Part shown: positions 7,813 to 15,946 of the stretch, piece by piece
Position numbering within the stretch: position 1 is the stretch's first letter
How the letters are laid out: every line of letters starts with the position of its first letter
NCBI GenBank assembly: GCA_027046245.1
Contig: JALTZJ010000015.1
Location: 1 to 64,000, forward strand
Direction: 5' to 3'
Origin: Acidilobaceae archaeon
GTDB taxonomy: Archaea > Thermoproteota > Thermoprotei_A > Sulfolobales > Acidilobaceae
Length of the DNA: 64,000 bases
The notes under the pieces: generated by a model
Databases searched by the model: none
What the model saw: the letters and a program-made list of their open reading frames with translations, nothing else
Told to the model about the DNA's origin: nothing
Position numbers and translations under genes: made by a program

Positions 7813-7859
7813 AGGCCGCGTCATCCCAGCCGTGGGACCCCACGGGAGTCCCGCGGCCC
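7813..7859. other. Nested GC-rich stem-loop in the 7778-8030 gap
   Basis: Outer arms GGCCGCG (7814-7820) and CGCGGCC (7852-7858) enclose an inner hairpin, CCGTGG (7830-7835), GACC loop, CCACGG (7840-7845). The 253-nt gap otherwise holds a run of AT-rich sequence toward the ctaA start, with a weak TATA-like stretch near 7936-7946. No coding frame is convincing. The structure may terminate the upstream operon or be a small RNA. Confidence 0.4.
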
Positions 7860-8030
7860 CATTACACTAGCTCTACTATAAGTGTATTGTATAAAGCGTA
7901 CAGTGCTGTTAGGAGCATAAGCTGAATAAGCCTCTAATTTAAACAGATGGGACCGGCAGAATACTGTTGCATGTCGCAGCGTAAGCCCCTTTAGTAGGCG
8001 ATGGGGGTAGCTACCAGCTCGGCGTAGGGG

Positions 8031-8498
8031 GTGGCTCTATTCGTGGGCTGCGTTGAACGCCGTGTGTGGCTCGCCAGCTTCTGGGGAGTTGTGATTCTCT
8101 TCATAGCGGTGGCTGTGGGTAGCTTCACTAGGGCTTACGGTGCCGGCCTCGGCTGTGGCGACGAGTGGCCTACCTGCCTCGGAGAGCTGGTACCAGAGTT
8201 CTACAACTATGCAGTAGCGCTAGAGTACTTCCACAGGGTATTCGCGGGCATAGGCTTCATACTAATCATCTATGCAGCATTCATATCGCTCAAGAGCCTA
8301 GATACGGGGTTGAGGAGATTAGCACTATTGACTTCGCTGGTGATAGCGGTTCAAGTAATCCTAGGGGCTGTAGTAGTATGGGAGGTCTTGAACCCTCTCT
8401 ACAGCGCCCTTCATAACACGGTAGCAATTCTAGTAATGGCGCTAGCCACGGGGCTAGCAGTTAGGGCTAAGCTCTCTCCAACTGCAGAGTGCAGCTAG
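8031..8498 (+). CDS. ctaA: Heme A synthase, half-size (CtaA/Cox15 family)
   Basis: An integral membrane protein of 155 residues with four hydrophobic segments, half the length of bacterial CtaA. Half-size, presumably dimeric forms are known from Aeropyrum. Family features are visible: SFTRAYGAGLGCGDEWPTC with a loop Cys pair (C42, C49), the heme-ligand histidine in EYFHRVFAG (H68) and another in LYSALHNTV (H128). It oxidises heme O to heme A for heme-copper oxidases, fitting the oxidase assembly genes at 59-64 kb. It starts with GTG. There is no protoheme farnesyltransferase next to it. Confidence 0.9.
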   Translation: MALFVGCVERRVWLASFWGVVILFIAVAVGSFTRAYGAGLGCGDEWPTCLGELVPEFYNYAVALEYFHRVFAGIGFILIIYAAFISLKSLDTGLRRLALLTSLVIAVQVILGAVVVWEVLNPLYSALHNTVAILVMALATGLAVRAKLSPTAECS

Positions 8499-8584
8499 AA
8501 TATCCGCGATGATACAGCATGTACTAGATTATGGCGTCTACGTTTTTCCGTGCAATGTTATATTAGACTGATGGTCTTGGTGGC

Positions 8585-9427
8585 GTGGAGGCGATATCGA
8601 TAGTGGCTTCAGAGATAGTCGAGGGGATAAGCAGGTTATTCCTGGAATTCTCCGGGGGCGACCCGCTCAGGACGGCCCTAGTAATGACGCTCTACGCCGC
8701 CCTCATGACTACCCTTGGGGCCCTCCTAGTGGTGCCCCTACGTATCACAGGCAGGCTAAAGGAGGAGGGTCTATCATTCTGGCTCGACGTAGGCATGGGC
8801 TTCAGCAGCGGCGTCATGATAGTGGCTAGCTTTACAAGCCTCCTACTTCCGGCCCTAGAAATATCGCGGCCGGGGATCGTGCTCCCCTCATTCGTGGCAG
8901 GTGCCCTAGCTATACACTTACTCAACGCTGTTATACCGCATGAGCATATGGTGAAGGGGTACGAGGGGCCTCCCGGCTTCGCTAGGAAGCTGAAGGCTGC
9001 CTGGCTAGTAGCCATGGCCATAATACTGCATAACCTGCCTGAGGGGATGGCTATAGGAGCCTCGAGTATTTATGACCCTGCGGAGGGGGTGCTAGTCGGG
9101 ATAGCCATAGGAACGCAGGACTTCCCCGAGGGCCTTGCAGTAGCGCTGCCCGTCCTAGCATCCACAGGCAACATAGTGACAGCGCTTCTAGTAGCGGCCT
9201 TCAGCGGCTTCAGCGAGGTCCTCTCAGGGCTGCTAGTAGCTCTGCTGGCTCTAGCAGTGCCAGGCATACTGGCCGCTAGCCTCTCCTTCGCTGCAGGCGC
9301 CATGGTGTACGTGGTGAGCCACGAGGCTCTCCCAGAGAGTCATAGGAGCGGGCACGAAAAGCCGGCAACCCTAGGCTTCTTCCTAGGCTTCCTAGTTATG
9401 CTGTACCTTGACACGCAGCTAGGCTAG
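8585..9427 (+). CDS. ZIP-family divalent metal transporter
   Basis: About eight hydrophobic segments in 280 residues, with the two ZIP signature helices intact: HNLPEGMAIGASS and GTQDFPEGLAVALP, whose His, Asn/Asp and Glu residues form the metal site. ZIP proteins of this ZupT/GufA type bring zinc, iron or manganese into the cytoplasm. A short His-containing loop (PHEHMVKGYEG) precedes the first signature. The start is GTG 8585. Its stop overlaps the stop of the convergent kinase-like gene by four bases. It forms no operon with ctaA, which is 86 nt upstream. Confidence 0.85.
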   Translation: MEAISIVASEIVEGISRLFLEFSGGDPLRTALVMTLYAALMTTLGALLVVPLRITGRLKEEGLSFWLDVGMGFSSGVMIVASFTSLLLPALEISRPGIVLPSFVAGALAIHLLNAVIPHEHMVKGYEGPPGFARKLKAAWLVAMAIILHNLPEGMAIGASSIYDPAEGVLVGIAIGTQDFPEGLAVALPVLASTGNIVTALLVAAFSGFSEVLSGLLVALLALAVPGILAASLSFAAGAMVYVVSHEALPESHRSGHEKPATLGFFLGFLVMLYLDTQLG

Positions 9428-10560
9428 ACAACCTTAATCAGGCGCCACCTCCCATAGCCGGTGAGAGCCCTGAGATAGCCGCGTAGCATAGTATCAACCT
9501 CTCGATCGCCAGTGTCAACCCTCAGAGCATCTAGGCTGCGTAGCTTTTCCTCAGAGGCGACCACGACTACACCTTCTCTACCCACAAGCCGCAGGATCCT
9601 AGGGCTAATCTGCTGGTTCCCCCTGCCGAATATGAAGCCCTGGCCCCCCACGGGACTCACCACTATCAGCACTCTACCGCCCCGCTCCAAGTGCTCCTTA
9701 ACAAGCTTGTACAGAGTCTCCTCGTTAGCATCACTAGCGATGATATTACCATTATGATAAACATCTACGCCGAGTAGGGTCTTCCTAACACCCAGCCTTT
9801 CAGCTATCCTGGCCACAGTCTCGCCGGGGCCTAGCACCAGGAGGGTGCATGGTTCTACGATCTCCTCCGCGAAGAACTCAGCTATCTCTTCAACGCCCGA
9901 ATAGCCGGAGACCGCTTTGGAGGAGGGCACCATGCCTTCGCCGCCGGGCACTAGCATGTAGCCATAGACTCTGAGGACAAGTTTACCCCTCCGATACTCG
10001 TCTTCATCTATATCTACAACGGGCCTCTCCTCAAGCCCGCGACTGCCTTCGAGGAACTCTGCCGCCACCAGAGCTGCCTCCTCAGGGTTGACGGCGAAGA
10101 CAGCGCTATACACCTTAACACCTGCGGGCACGCCTAGAACTGGCAACCTCTTATCTACACTCTCGTAAACGTCCCTGGCAGTTCCGTCGCCACCCACGAA
10201 TACTAGTAGGTCGACGCCAGCCTTCTCCATGTACCGTGCGCACCGCCGCGTGTCGTGGGCGGTAGTAGGCCAAACCCCCCTGGGGAGGCAGGAGGCCTCA
10301 GATACATCTAGTATCCCTGCAGCCCTAGAGGCCTCGTCGTAGCCCATAACACCTGGAGGGGCAAGCACCTCAACCTGTAGTCCCCTCCTCCTGGCTTCGG
10401 AGGAGAATGACTCTATGAAGGCCTCAGCCCTAGCAGGGCTCACCAGGCGGGCCCCCATCATGAGGGCTCTTATAGCGTAGGCGCCATCGCTACCCTTGAA
10501 GCCCAGGGGCCCTCCAATGCCGGCTAGAGGATTAACTATGAAGCCTAAGAGCCTCCTCAC
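9424..10560 (-). CDS. ATP-NAD/AcoX-type kinase
   Basis: The protein belongs to the NAD-kinase/diacylglycerol-kinase fold, AcoX branch (COG3199). It begins LLGFIVNPLAGIGG, and the nucleotide site VFVGGDGTARDVYE carries the GGDGT motif, followed by PVLGVPAGVK. The middle holds a beta-rich domain, and the C-terminus has SPVGGQGFIFGRGNQQ, characteristic of this branch. The exact substrate is unknown; an NAD or related small-molecule kinase is likely. It overlaps the upstream DUF763 gene by four bases, so the two are co-transcribed. Confidence 0.85.
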   Translation of the reverse strand: MRRLLGFIVNPLAGIGGPLGFKGSDGAYAIRALMMGARLVSPARAEAFIESFSSEARRRGLQVEVLAPPGVMGYDEASRAAGILDVSEASCLPRGVWPTTAHDTRRCARYMEKAGVDLLVFVGGDGTARDVYESVDKRLPVLGVPAGVKVYSAVFAVNPEEAALVAAEFLEGSRGLEERPVVDIDEDEYRRGKLVLRVYGYMLVPGGEGMVPSSKAVSGYSGVEEIAEFFAEEIVEPCTLLVLGPGETVARIAERLGVRKTLLGVDVYHNGNIIASDANEETLYKLVKEHLERGGRVLIVVSPVGGQGFIFGRGNQQISPRILRLVGREGVVVVASEEKLRSLDALRVDTGDREVDTMLRGYLRALTGYGRWRLIKVV

Positions 10561-11735
10561 CTCGGCAGCCCCCTAATGCCGCTCCTCTCAAGTAGACGCC
10601 TAAGCCTTAGCAGGGCTCTCATCTTCTCCTTGTCGCCCAACTTTGCAGCCTCCACAGCCTCCTCAAGGGTAATGGTGACTCGCTCCACAACGCGTCTATC
10701 ATATCGGTAGGGGACTCCATCCTTTCCGCCCACAGCGTATGCGTAGGCGAACGGGTTCAAGGGCGCTGTAACAGGGTCCCTAGTGCTGGTAGGCACGCTG
10801 AGTATTAGATCGGCGACTAGTGCTAGAGCCCTGACGACTCTCGGCGTAACTCCCTCCTTGAAAGGCAGCTCCTCCTCCCTAACAGGCGGGTCATCCTCTA
10901 GCTTCTTCAATGCCGCCTCAAGGCGCGGGTCTATCCTCACGGGTCTATAGTAGGGCTTGGCCCCGGCTAGCCGCCTAGTTCTGCCTCCAGCGGCTCCCGG
11001 GTTAGTGTAGTCTATAAGGCTCGGCCGCCCCTCTAGGAGCCTGTTTGCCTCCCCTATCATGTGTATCAACCTCCGGCTACCCTCCTGTATGAGGTCCAGG
11101 TAGGCCTTCCTGGCTTCACCGCTCTCCCTGTCTAAGGCGTTGAGGGCCTCCCCGGGGACACCGGCCACCCCGCTGTGGGGGTCGACAACTGAAATCTTGT
11201 CTATATGGTACCTGCGCGCCATTCTGGCCTCGGGATTCATGCCCTGCTGAATCACTAGCAAGCCGCTGCTCCACGCTATCACGGCGTGGTGATAGAGGCT
11301 GTAGCCGTCCTGGAGGAGGCTAGAGTCGAGCCTAGCAGCGGCCCTACTGAAGGATTCAACGCGGCTCTTCTCAACGCCTAGCCTCCTCTCCGCCTCTGCG
11401 GCCTCCTCCGGGACTCTAAGCATTCTATCGCCCTTACCGCCTAGGATCAGCAGGGGCCAGTCACTGCGTCTCCACGACACGCTCTTGAGGATGCCGGTAA
11501 GTACCGTGGTGCTTCCACTGCTGTCCCAGTCCATGCCGATAATGTTGTTGAAGGCCTGGAACCATATCGGGTCGGCTAGCCCACTAACTAGCCCTTCAAC
11601 GCCGTGAATCTCGATCACGGCGTCCGCTATGGCCTCTGCCATCCTTTCCATGCGTACTAGCATCCAGCGAGGCACATGGCCCCCGTGAAGCGGTAGATCA
11701 GCTACTCCAGGCACAGCACCTACTCCCACTCCCAC
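10557..11735 (-). CDS. DUF763 family protein
   Basis: The N-terminus matches DUF763 (COG1415): GVADLPLHGGHVPRWMLVRM, then WFQAFNNIIGMDWDSSGSTT and a long helical C-terminal half. The function is unknown. The invariant Asp, Asn and Ser cluster suggests a catalytic or ligand-binding site, and some members have been linked to nucleic-acid metabolism. It is first gene of a two-gene unit with the AcoX-like kinase. GTG 11735 is used; the repetitive GVGVGAVPG start leaves several GTGs open, but the conserved GVADLP block limits the uncertainty to about ten residues. It is divergent from alba. Confidence 0.85.
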   Translation of the reverse strand: MGVGVGAVPGVADLPLHGGHVPRWMLVRMERMAEAIADAVIEIHGVEGLVSGLADPIWFQAFNNIIGMDWDSSGSTTVLTGILKSVSWRRSDWPLLILGGKGDRMLRVPEEAAEAERRLGVEKSRVESFSRAAARLDSSLLQDGYSLYHHAVIAWSSGLLVIQQGMNPEARMARRYHIDKISVVDPHSGVAGVPGEALNALDRESGEARKAYLDLIQEGSRRLIHMIGEANRLLEGRPSLIDYTNPGAAGGRTRRLAGAKPYYRPVRIDPRLEAALKKLEDDPPVREEELPFKEGVTPRVVRALALVADLILSVPTSTRDPVTAPLNPFAYAYAVGGKDGVPYRYDRRVVERVTITLEEAVEAAKLGDKEKMRALLRLRRLLERSGIRGLPR

Positions 11736-11836
11736 TCTAAGACCCCCGCTGCGGGGTTAAGCGTTGAACTGTGTATCCACAGGAGCTTCGCACGGTATTA
11801 TCTTCCCAGCGAAGCATCAGGTAAACCAGGCAAAAC

Positions 11837-11846
11837 ACTTATATAG
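11837..11846 (+). promoter_or_regulatory. alba promoter (TATA box)
   Basis: ACTTATATAG preceded by the A-rich BRE-like CAAAAC. Transcription should start near 11868, giving a leader of about 43 nt that ends in GGGGAAGAGGA before the alba ATG. Confidence 0.65.
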
Positions 11847-11910
11847 ACGGGGTGCGGCTCTAGAGACACGACTAACCAAAGCGCCGTGCAGAGACCGGAG
11901 GGGAAGAGGA

Positions 11911-12216
11911 ATGGCGTGCGAGGGCGCCCCTGAGGTCAGGATCGGTAAGAAGCCCGTAATGAACTATGTACTAGCCATACTCACCACCCTCATGGAGGAG
12001 GGCGTCAAAAACGTAGTAGTCAAGGCTAGGGGCAGGAACATAAACAAGGCCGTAGACGCCGTAGAGATCGTCAGGAAGAGGTTCGCCAAGAACGTTGACA
12101 TAGCTGCCATAAAGATCGACAGCCAGGAGATCACCGTACAGACCCCCGAGGGCGGCGAGAGGACCAGGAGGATAAGCAGCATCGAGATCTGTCTCGAGAA
12201 GAAGGCCGAGGCCTAA
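11911..12216 (+). CDS. albA: Alba chromatin protein
   Basis: A 101-residue DNA/RNA-binding protein of archaeal chromatin. The family core is clear: VRIGKKPVMNYVLAILTTL (the Lys pair contacts DNA and is the site of acetylation in Sulfolobus), VVVKARGRNINKAVDAVEIVR, and a C-terminal RRISSIEICLEKK. I choose ATG 11911 because GGGGAAGAGGA lies just upstream, the family starts here, and the longer open frame from 11764 is poor in conserved sequence and crosses the promoter. It is a single gene with its own TATA box. Confidence 0.95.
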   Translation: MACEGAPEVRIGKKPVMNYVLAILTTLMEEGVKNVVVKARGRNINKAVDAVEIVRKRFAKNVDIAAIKIDSQEITVQTPEGGERTRRISSIEICLEKKAEA

Positions 12217-12551
12217 CCAGCCCACAATCAAGGTAAGCCAGAGCCGCCTACAATAGGATAATACAACAGCAGTACCGACGTTTTTTCCGAGAAAGCGGAG
12301 ACACGCATGGCAAAATTGCAGCTCTCTTCCCAAGAGCAAGGGAAGGCCTCCCTACACGCAACCCCTAAACCCCTTATCCGTCTAAGCTACCTTTCATGTA
12401 CTCAGGGAATCCTAAGGTGTTATTCTTCTCTCTACGGGCTCAGAACTCCTTGAGCGCCTTCAAGGGAGATCTTCGCTAGTGCCGTGCAGAGGCTCGGTTT
12501 AACTCCTCTAGTGATGCTATCTTAAGTGGCGCGGAGCTTGAACTGGAGGGG
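12217..12551. other. 335-nt gap between alba and deoC
   Basis: No convincing gene is seen. A GTTTTTT run at 12279-12285 may terminate alba. A TATA-like GGTTTAACT near 12497 could serve deoC. GTGATGC near 12511 resembles a C box but lacks the final A and has no D box. Confidence 0.35.
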
Positions 12552-13271
12552 GTGCCCAGAAGAGTGGATGCTAGGAAGCTGTTAGAGGAGGCCGTTTCAG
12601 CCGTTAGCGGTGTAGACGAGTTAGCTGCGAGGGTAGATTCCACGCTTCTATCACCAGTAGCTAGCCTAGAGGAGTACTTGGCCCTAGTTAGGGAAGCTGG
12701 CACGCTAGGCTTTAGAGCCGTTGTGGTGCCCAGCGTCGTGGTAGGAGCGGTCTCGGGCGAGGCAGAGAAGCTAGGGGTAGCGGTTGCTGCCGTCATAGGC
12801 TTCCCTCTGGGAGCTGTGCCCCTAAGGTCTAAGCTGGCCGAGATAGAGGAGGTAGCCGAGGCTGGAGCCTCCGAGGTCGACATGGTTCCGTGGCTATCTC
12901 AGGGAGAAGAGGGATTGAAAGCTGAGATCGAGAGCATTGTATCCGCCGCTAAAGCCCGAGGGTTAAAAGTTAAGGTTATAGTGGAGGCTCCCCTTCTAAC
13001 TGACGAAAAACTGGCGGTCGTAGTCAAGGCTGCTGCTGCCGCTGGAGCTGAGTTTGTGAAGACCAGCACTGGTGTCTATAGTAAAGGTGGAGACCCGGTT
13101 ACGGTTAGCAGGCTAGCGCGGGAAGCCAAGCCACTGGGCCTCAACGTTAAGGCAGCTGGCGGGATAAGAACTGCTGTAGACGCTCTCCTAGCGATCGCCG
13201 CCGGGGCTGACGTAATAGGTACTAGTAGCGCCAAGAGAATCCTAGACACTTATAGTAGTATAATAGGATGA
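12552..13271 (+). CDS. deoC: Deoxyribose-phosphate aldolase
   Basis: A class I aldolase that splits 2-deoxyribose 5-phosphate into glyceraldehyde 3-phosphate and acetaldehyde. The TIM-barrel motifs are intact: SEVDMV with D110, KVKVIVEAPLL with K141, and EFVKTSTGV, where K170 is the Schiff-base lysine. Phosphate binding is by AAGGIRT and GTSS near the end. The length (239) is normal. Start GTG 12552 overlaps GGAGGGGG; GTG 12564 would be better spaced, so the first four residues are uncertain. It stands alone between two short gaps. Confidence 0.93.
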   Translation: MPRRVDARKLLEEAVSAVSGVDELAARVDSTLLSPVASLEEYLALVREAGTLGFRAVVVPSVVVGAVSGEAEKLGVAVAAVIGFPLGAVPLRSKLAEIEEVAEAGASEVDMVPWLSQGEEGLKAEIESIVSAAKARGLKVKVIVEAPLLTDEKLAVVVKAAAAAGAEFVKTSTGVYSKGGDPVTVSRLAREAKPLGLNVKAAGGIRTAVDALLAIAAGADVIGTSSAKRILDTYSSIIG

Positions 13272-13366
13272 GGCGTGTGGAGGCGCTACCGCGTCCTCTA
13301 TCGGCACTATGGATCCTGTGCAGGGCCAAGGGGGAAGGTGCTTGCCGTAGGGGAGGGGTCTAGGCT

Positions 13367-14980
13367 GTGGGGGAGGCCTCTAGGGCTGTAAGGGGCAAGA
13401 TGAGGATCGCTGTGCTGACGAGTTACACAGCTAGGCCGATAATAGAGGATGTGCTGCGGGGCGTGGGCGGCGTCGATATAGTCGCTCTACCTGTACACGC
13501 CATCTCGTTCCTAGACGCCGAGGCTCTTGCCAGAATGCTTGAAAGGGAGGGCAGCCTGCTTTCACGCCTCCGGAGTGCCGACGTTATCCTGGTCCCGGGT
13601 AGTGTGAGGGGCGATGTTAGCAGGATAGAGAAGATCGTGGGGAAGCCCGTGTTCAAGGCGTCTAAGAGCCCGGCTCTACTGCCGAGTATAATAAGTTATA
13701 TAGGTAGGGGTGGCTCGCTTAGTCATGTCGAGCCGGCAGAGAGCTTTGTATCCCTTCATGGCTCCTCGTGGGAGTTTAGAGAGGCGTTTAGCTTAGGAAG
13801 CGTTAGAGTCCCTCTCAGGCCTCCCCCCGTGGTTCTAGCGGCTGAGGTGCCTCCAGGTAGGAGTGTCGGTGAAGCTGTTGCAGAGGCGTCTAGGCTAGCC
13901 GGGGACGGAGCCGACATTATAGTGATTGGGGTCGGCTTCGGTGAGGATCCCGGGGGTGTGAGGGCGAAGGTCGAGGCGGTAAGGGATTCCCTAGAAGGTG
14001 TTCCGGTTATCAGTGAGGCCCCGAGTAGGGTTCACGGAGAAGCGGCTATCCAGGGCGGGGCCATGGGCTTGGTCGTCTCTTCCTCCTCTGTCGAGTGGGC
14101 GGTAGAGGTGTTGCCTAGTAGGGGGATGCTAGTAGTGGGCTCTAGCGATCTAGAAGAGCTGGGAGCCGCTGTTGAGAGGGCGCTAGAGGCCGGTGTAGAG
14201 CGCGTGGTCGCTGATCCCGTGGTGGGTCTGCCGCTCATAGGCTTCCTGGAAAGCCTCGAGAGGGTTAGGAGTGCCTCCTCTAAGCTGTCAGTGCCGATAG
14301 TGTTTACTGCTGCTAACTTCGTGGAGGAGATGGAGGCTGACACCCACGGGATCCACGCTGTCTTGGCTATAGCTGCTGTCGAGGCCGGCGCCAGCCTGTA
14401 CTATGTCGTGGAGGACTCGTACAAGTCGTATAGGGGGACAGCGGAGGCTAGGGAGGCGTTAAGGCTGGCGTCGGAAGCGGCGAGGCTCCGCTCGACGCCT
14501 AAGGGGCTGCCCAGCAGGCTCTACGTGGTTAAGGAGCCGGTTAGGCCCCCCCAGGAGGATCCCGGAGTTTCAGCGGAGCCCGTCGGCTACATAGAGCCCC
14601 GCTGGGACCGAAGGGGCTACATCAGGGTTTTCGTCGACCACAAGCGTGGAGTAATAGTTGCTGTGTACAGGCTGTACACGGGGGAGACCGTGGCTGCCGT
14701 TGAGGGCCGCCACGCGCCTAGCGTGGCTAGAGCCCTAGTCAGGGCGGCCCGGCTAGACCCCGAGCATGCGGTCTACCTGGGCTACGAGCTCGCCAAGGCG
14801 GAGATAGCGTTGAACCTGGGTAAATCCTATACCCAGGACGAGCCCGTTATAGTACCGGTGTGGGGCGGAGTTGCCGAGGAGGGCGGCGGCGTCGGCGCCG
14901 GGCAAAGTCATAGTGGTGGGAGAGCACTTCGTGGTGAGGGGGGCGCGGGCACTAGTAACAGCGGTAAACCTCAGGCTTAG
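13367..14980 (+). CDS. Dihydropteroate-synthase-like protein (TIGR00284 type)
   Basis: A 537-residue archaeal protein whose middle resembles the DHPS TIM barrel: DGADIIVIGVGFGEDPGG, VISEAPSRVHGEAAIQGG, VVADPVVGLPLIGFLES. It is flanked by an N-terminal Rossmann-like domain (MRIAVLTSYTARPIIEDVL) and a C-terminal DUF4346-like domain ending near GLYELAK-type helices. Related proteins have been linked to pterin synthesis, but activity is unproven. GTG 13367 follows GGGGAGGGG. ATG 13400 (MRIAVL) is equally close to the conserved start. Its last 110 nt overlap mevalonate kinase in another frame; the tail there is low-complexity Gly/Ser and probably unconserved. Confidence 0.82.
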   Translation: MGEASRAVRGKMRIAVLTSYTARPIIEDVLRGVGGVDIVALPVHAISFLDAEALARMLEREGSLLSRLRSADVILVPGSVRGDVSRIEKIVGKPVFKASKSPALLPSIISYIGRGGSLSHVEPAESFVSLHGSSWEFREAFSLGSVRVPLRPPPVVLAAEVPPGRSVGEAVAEASRLAGDGADIIVIGVGFGEDPGGVRAKVEAVRDSLEGVPVISEAPSRVHGEAAIQGGAMGLVVSSSSVEWAVEVLPSRGMLVVGSSDLEELGAAVERALEAGVERVVADPVVGLPLIGFLESLERVRSASSKLSVPIVFTAANFVEEMEADTHGIHAVLAIAAVEAGASLYYVVEDSYKSYRGTAEAREALRLASEAARLRSTPKGLPSRLYVVKEPVRPPQEDPGVSAEPVGYIEPRWDRRGYIRVFVDHKRGVIVAVYRLYTGETVAAVEGRHAPSVARALVRAARLDPEHAVYLGYELAKAEIALNLGKSYTQDEPVIVPVWGGVAEEGGGVGAGQSHSGGRALRGEGGAGTSNSGKPQA

Positions 14981-15842
14981 GGTTCACGTGGAGGAGGCGC
15001 TACAAGAGAATTCCATAATAGTGGAGAGCGACAGGCTAGGGAGGGGCATTGTAGAGCTGGGCTCCTGGAAAGCATCTTCAGGCTTTGAGCCTGTAGCGGC
15101 GGTGGCTGCAAGGCTATCTTCGATGGACTACAGTATACCGCCACACAAGGTTAGGATCGAGTCCATGATACCCTCGGGTGCAGGGCTGGGGAGCAGTGCT
15201 AGTCTGGGAGTGGCGTATGCCCTGGCTCTCTCAAGCCTGCTGGGAGACGAGTTGAGAGGGGATAGACTGGTAGAGGCTGGGATGGCCGCTGACGAGGCCG
15301 CGCACGGCAGGCCCAGCGGGGTAGACGTTGTTATAGCGGTGTACGGGGGCTTCCTAGCCTATAAGAGGGGGGCTAAGCCAGCGCCGGTTTCGTCGCGGCT
15401 GCAAGGTTATAGTCTCATAGTGGCCGATTCAGGCGTGCCCAGGCGGACTGGCGACGTGGTAGAGTTCGTGTTAAGACGCGCTGAGACCCTTGGCGCAGCA
15501 GCTGAGAGGATCTACCAGGCAGCTGACGAGGCCGTGGGAATGGCTGTTAAAGCCGTGGAGAGGGGTGATGCAGCGCTTCTGGGAGTAATTATGGACTTCA
15601 TGCACGGCCTCCTGGCAGCTATGGGGGCTAGCGGGCCCGAGCTGGACAGGCTGGTTTGGGCTGCAAGGAGGGGTGGAGCTGTAGGAGCCAAGCTAACGGG
15701 GGCCGGTTGGGGCGGCTCGGTTATAGCGTTGGCCGAGAGTGGGGAAGCAGCGGGCCGGGTGGTCGATGCTCTACGCTCTGCTGGCGCCAAATGGGCTGTG
15801 AAGGCCCGGCCGGGCGCTGAGGGGGCGCGGTTAGAGGAGTGA
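14871..15842 (+). CDS. mvk: Mevalonate kinase
   Basis: A GHMP-family kinase that phosphorylates mevalonate in isoprenoid (ether-lipid) synthesis. Motif 1 is APGKVIVVGEHFVV. The nucleotide loop is PSGAGLGSSASLGVAYA. HGRPSGVD holds the catalytic Asp, and motif 3 is AKLTGAGWGGSVIAL. Length 323 is normal. The TTG at 14871 lies 110 nt inside the preceding gene and is the only start that keeps the essential N-terminal strand. The overlap suggests coupling to the DHPS-like gene. Confidence 0.93.
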   Translation: MPRRAAASAPGKVIVVGEHFVVRGARALVTAVNLRLRVHVEEALQENSIIVESDRLGRGIVELGSWKASSGFEPVAAVAARLSSMDYSIPPHKVRIESMIPSGAGLGSSASLGVAYALALSSLLGDELRGDRLVEAGMAADEAAHGRPSGVDVVIAVYGGFLAYKRGAKPAPVSSRLQGYSLIVADSGVPRRTGDVVEFVLRRAETLGAAAERIYQAADEAVGMAVKAVERGDAALLGVIMDFMHGLLAAMGASGPELDRLVWAARRGGAVGAKLTGAGWGGSVIALAESGEAAGRVVDALRSAGAKWAVKARPGAEGARLEE

Positions 15843-15889
15843 GGGGGGATTTAAGCCTAGAGAAACGTTTATTAGGGTTGAGAAGGGAG

Positions 15890-15898
15890 ATTTTTAAG
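15890..15898 (+). promoter_or_regulatory. tfb promoter (TATA box)
   Basis: ATTTTTAAG preceded by GGGAG. Transcription would start near 15920, leaving about 26 nt of leader before the TFB ATG at 15947. Confidence 0.55.
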
Positions 15899-15946
15899 TG
15901 TAATGGCGGGTAACCCTGGACTAAGCGCTTTAATGGGGTGTCCGTG

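Noticed and set aside
7780-7860. GTGATGA at about 7782 as a C/D box guide RNA
   Set aside because: No CTGA D box or internal D'/C' pair at suitable distance.
13277-13393. 38-codon frame between deoC and the DHPS-like gene
   Set aside because: Overlaps the next start, has Arg/Gly/Trp-rich composition and no promoter of its own.
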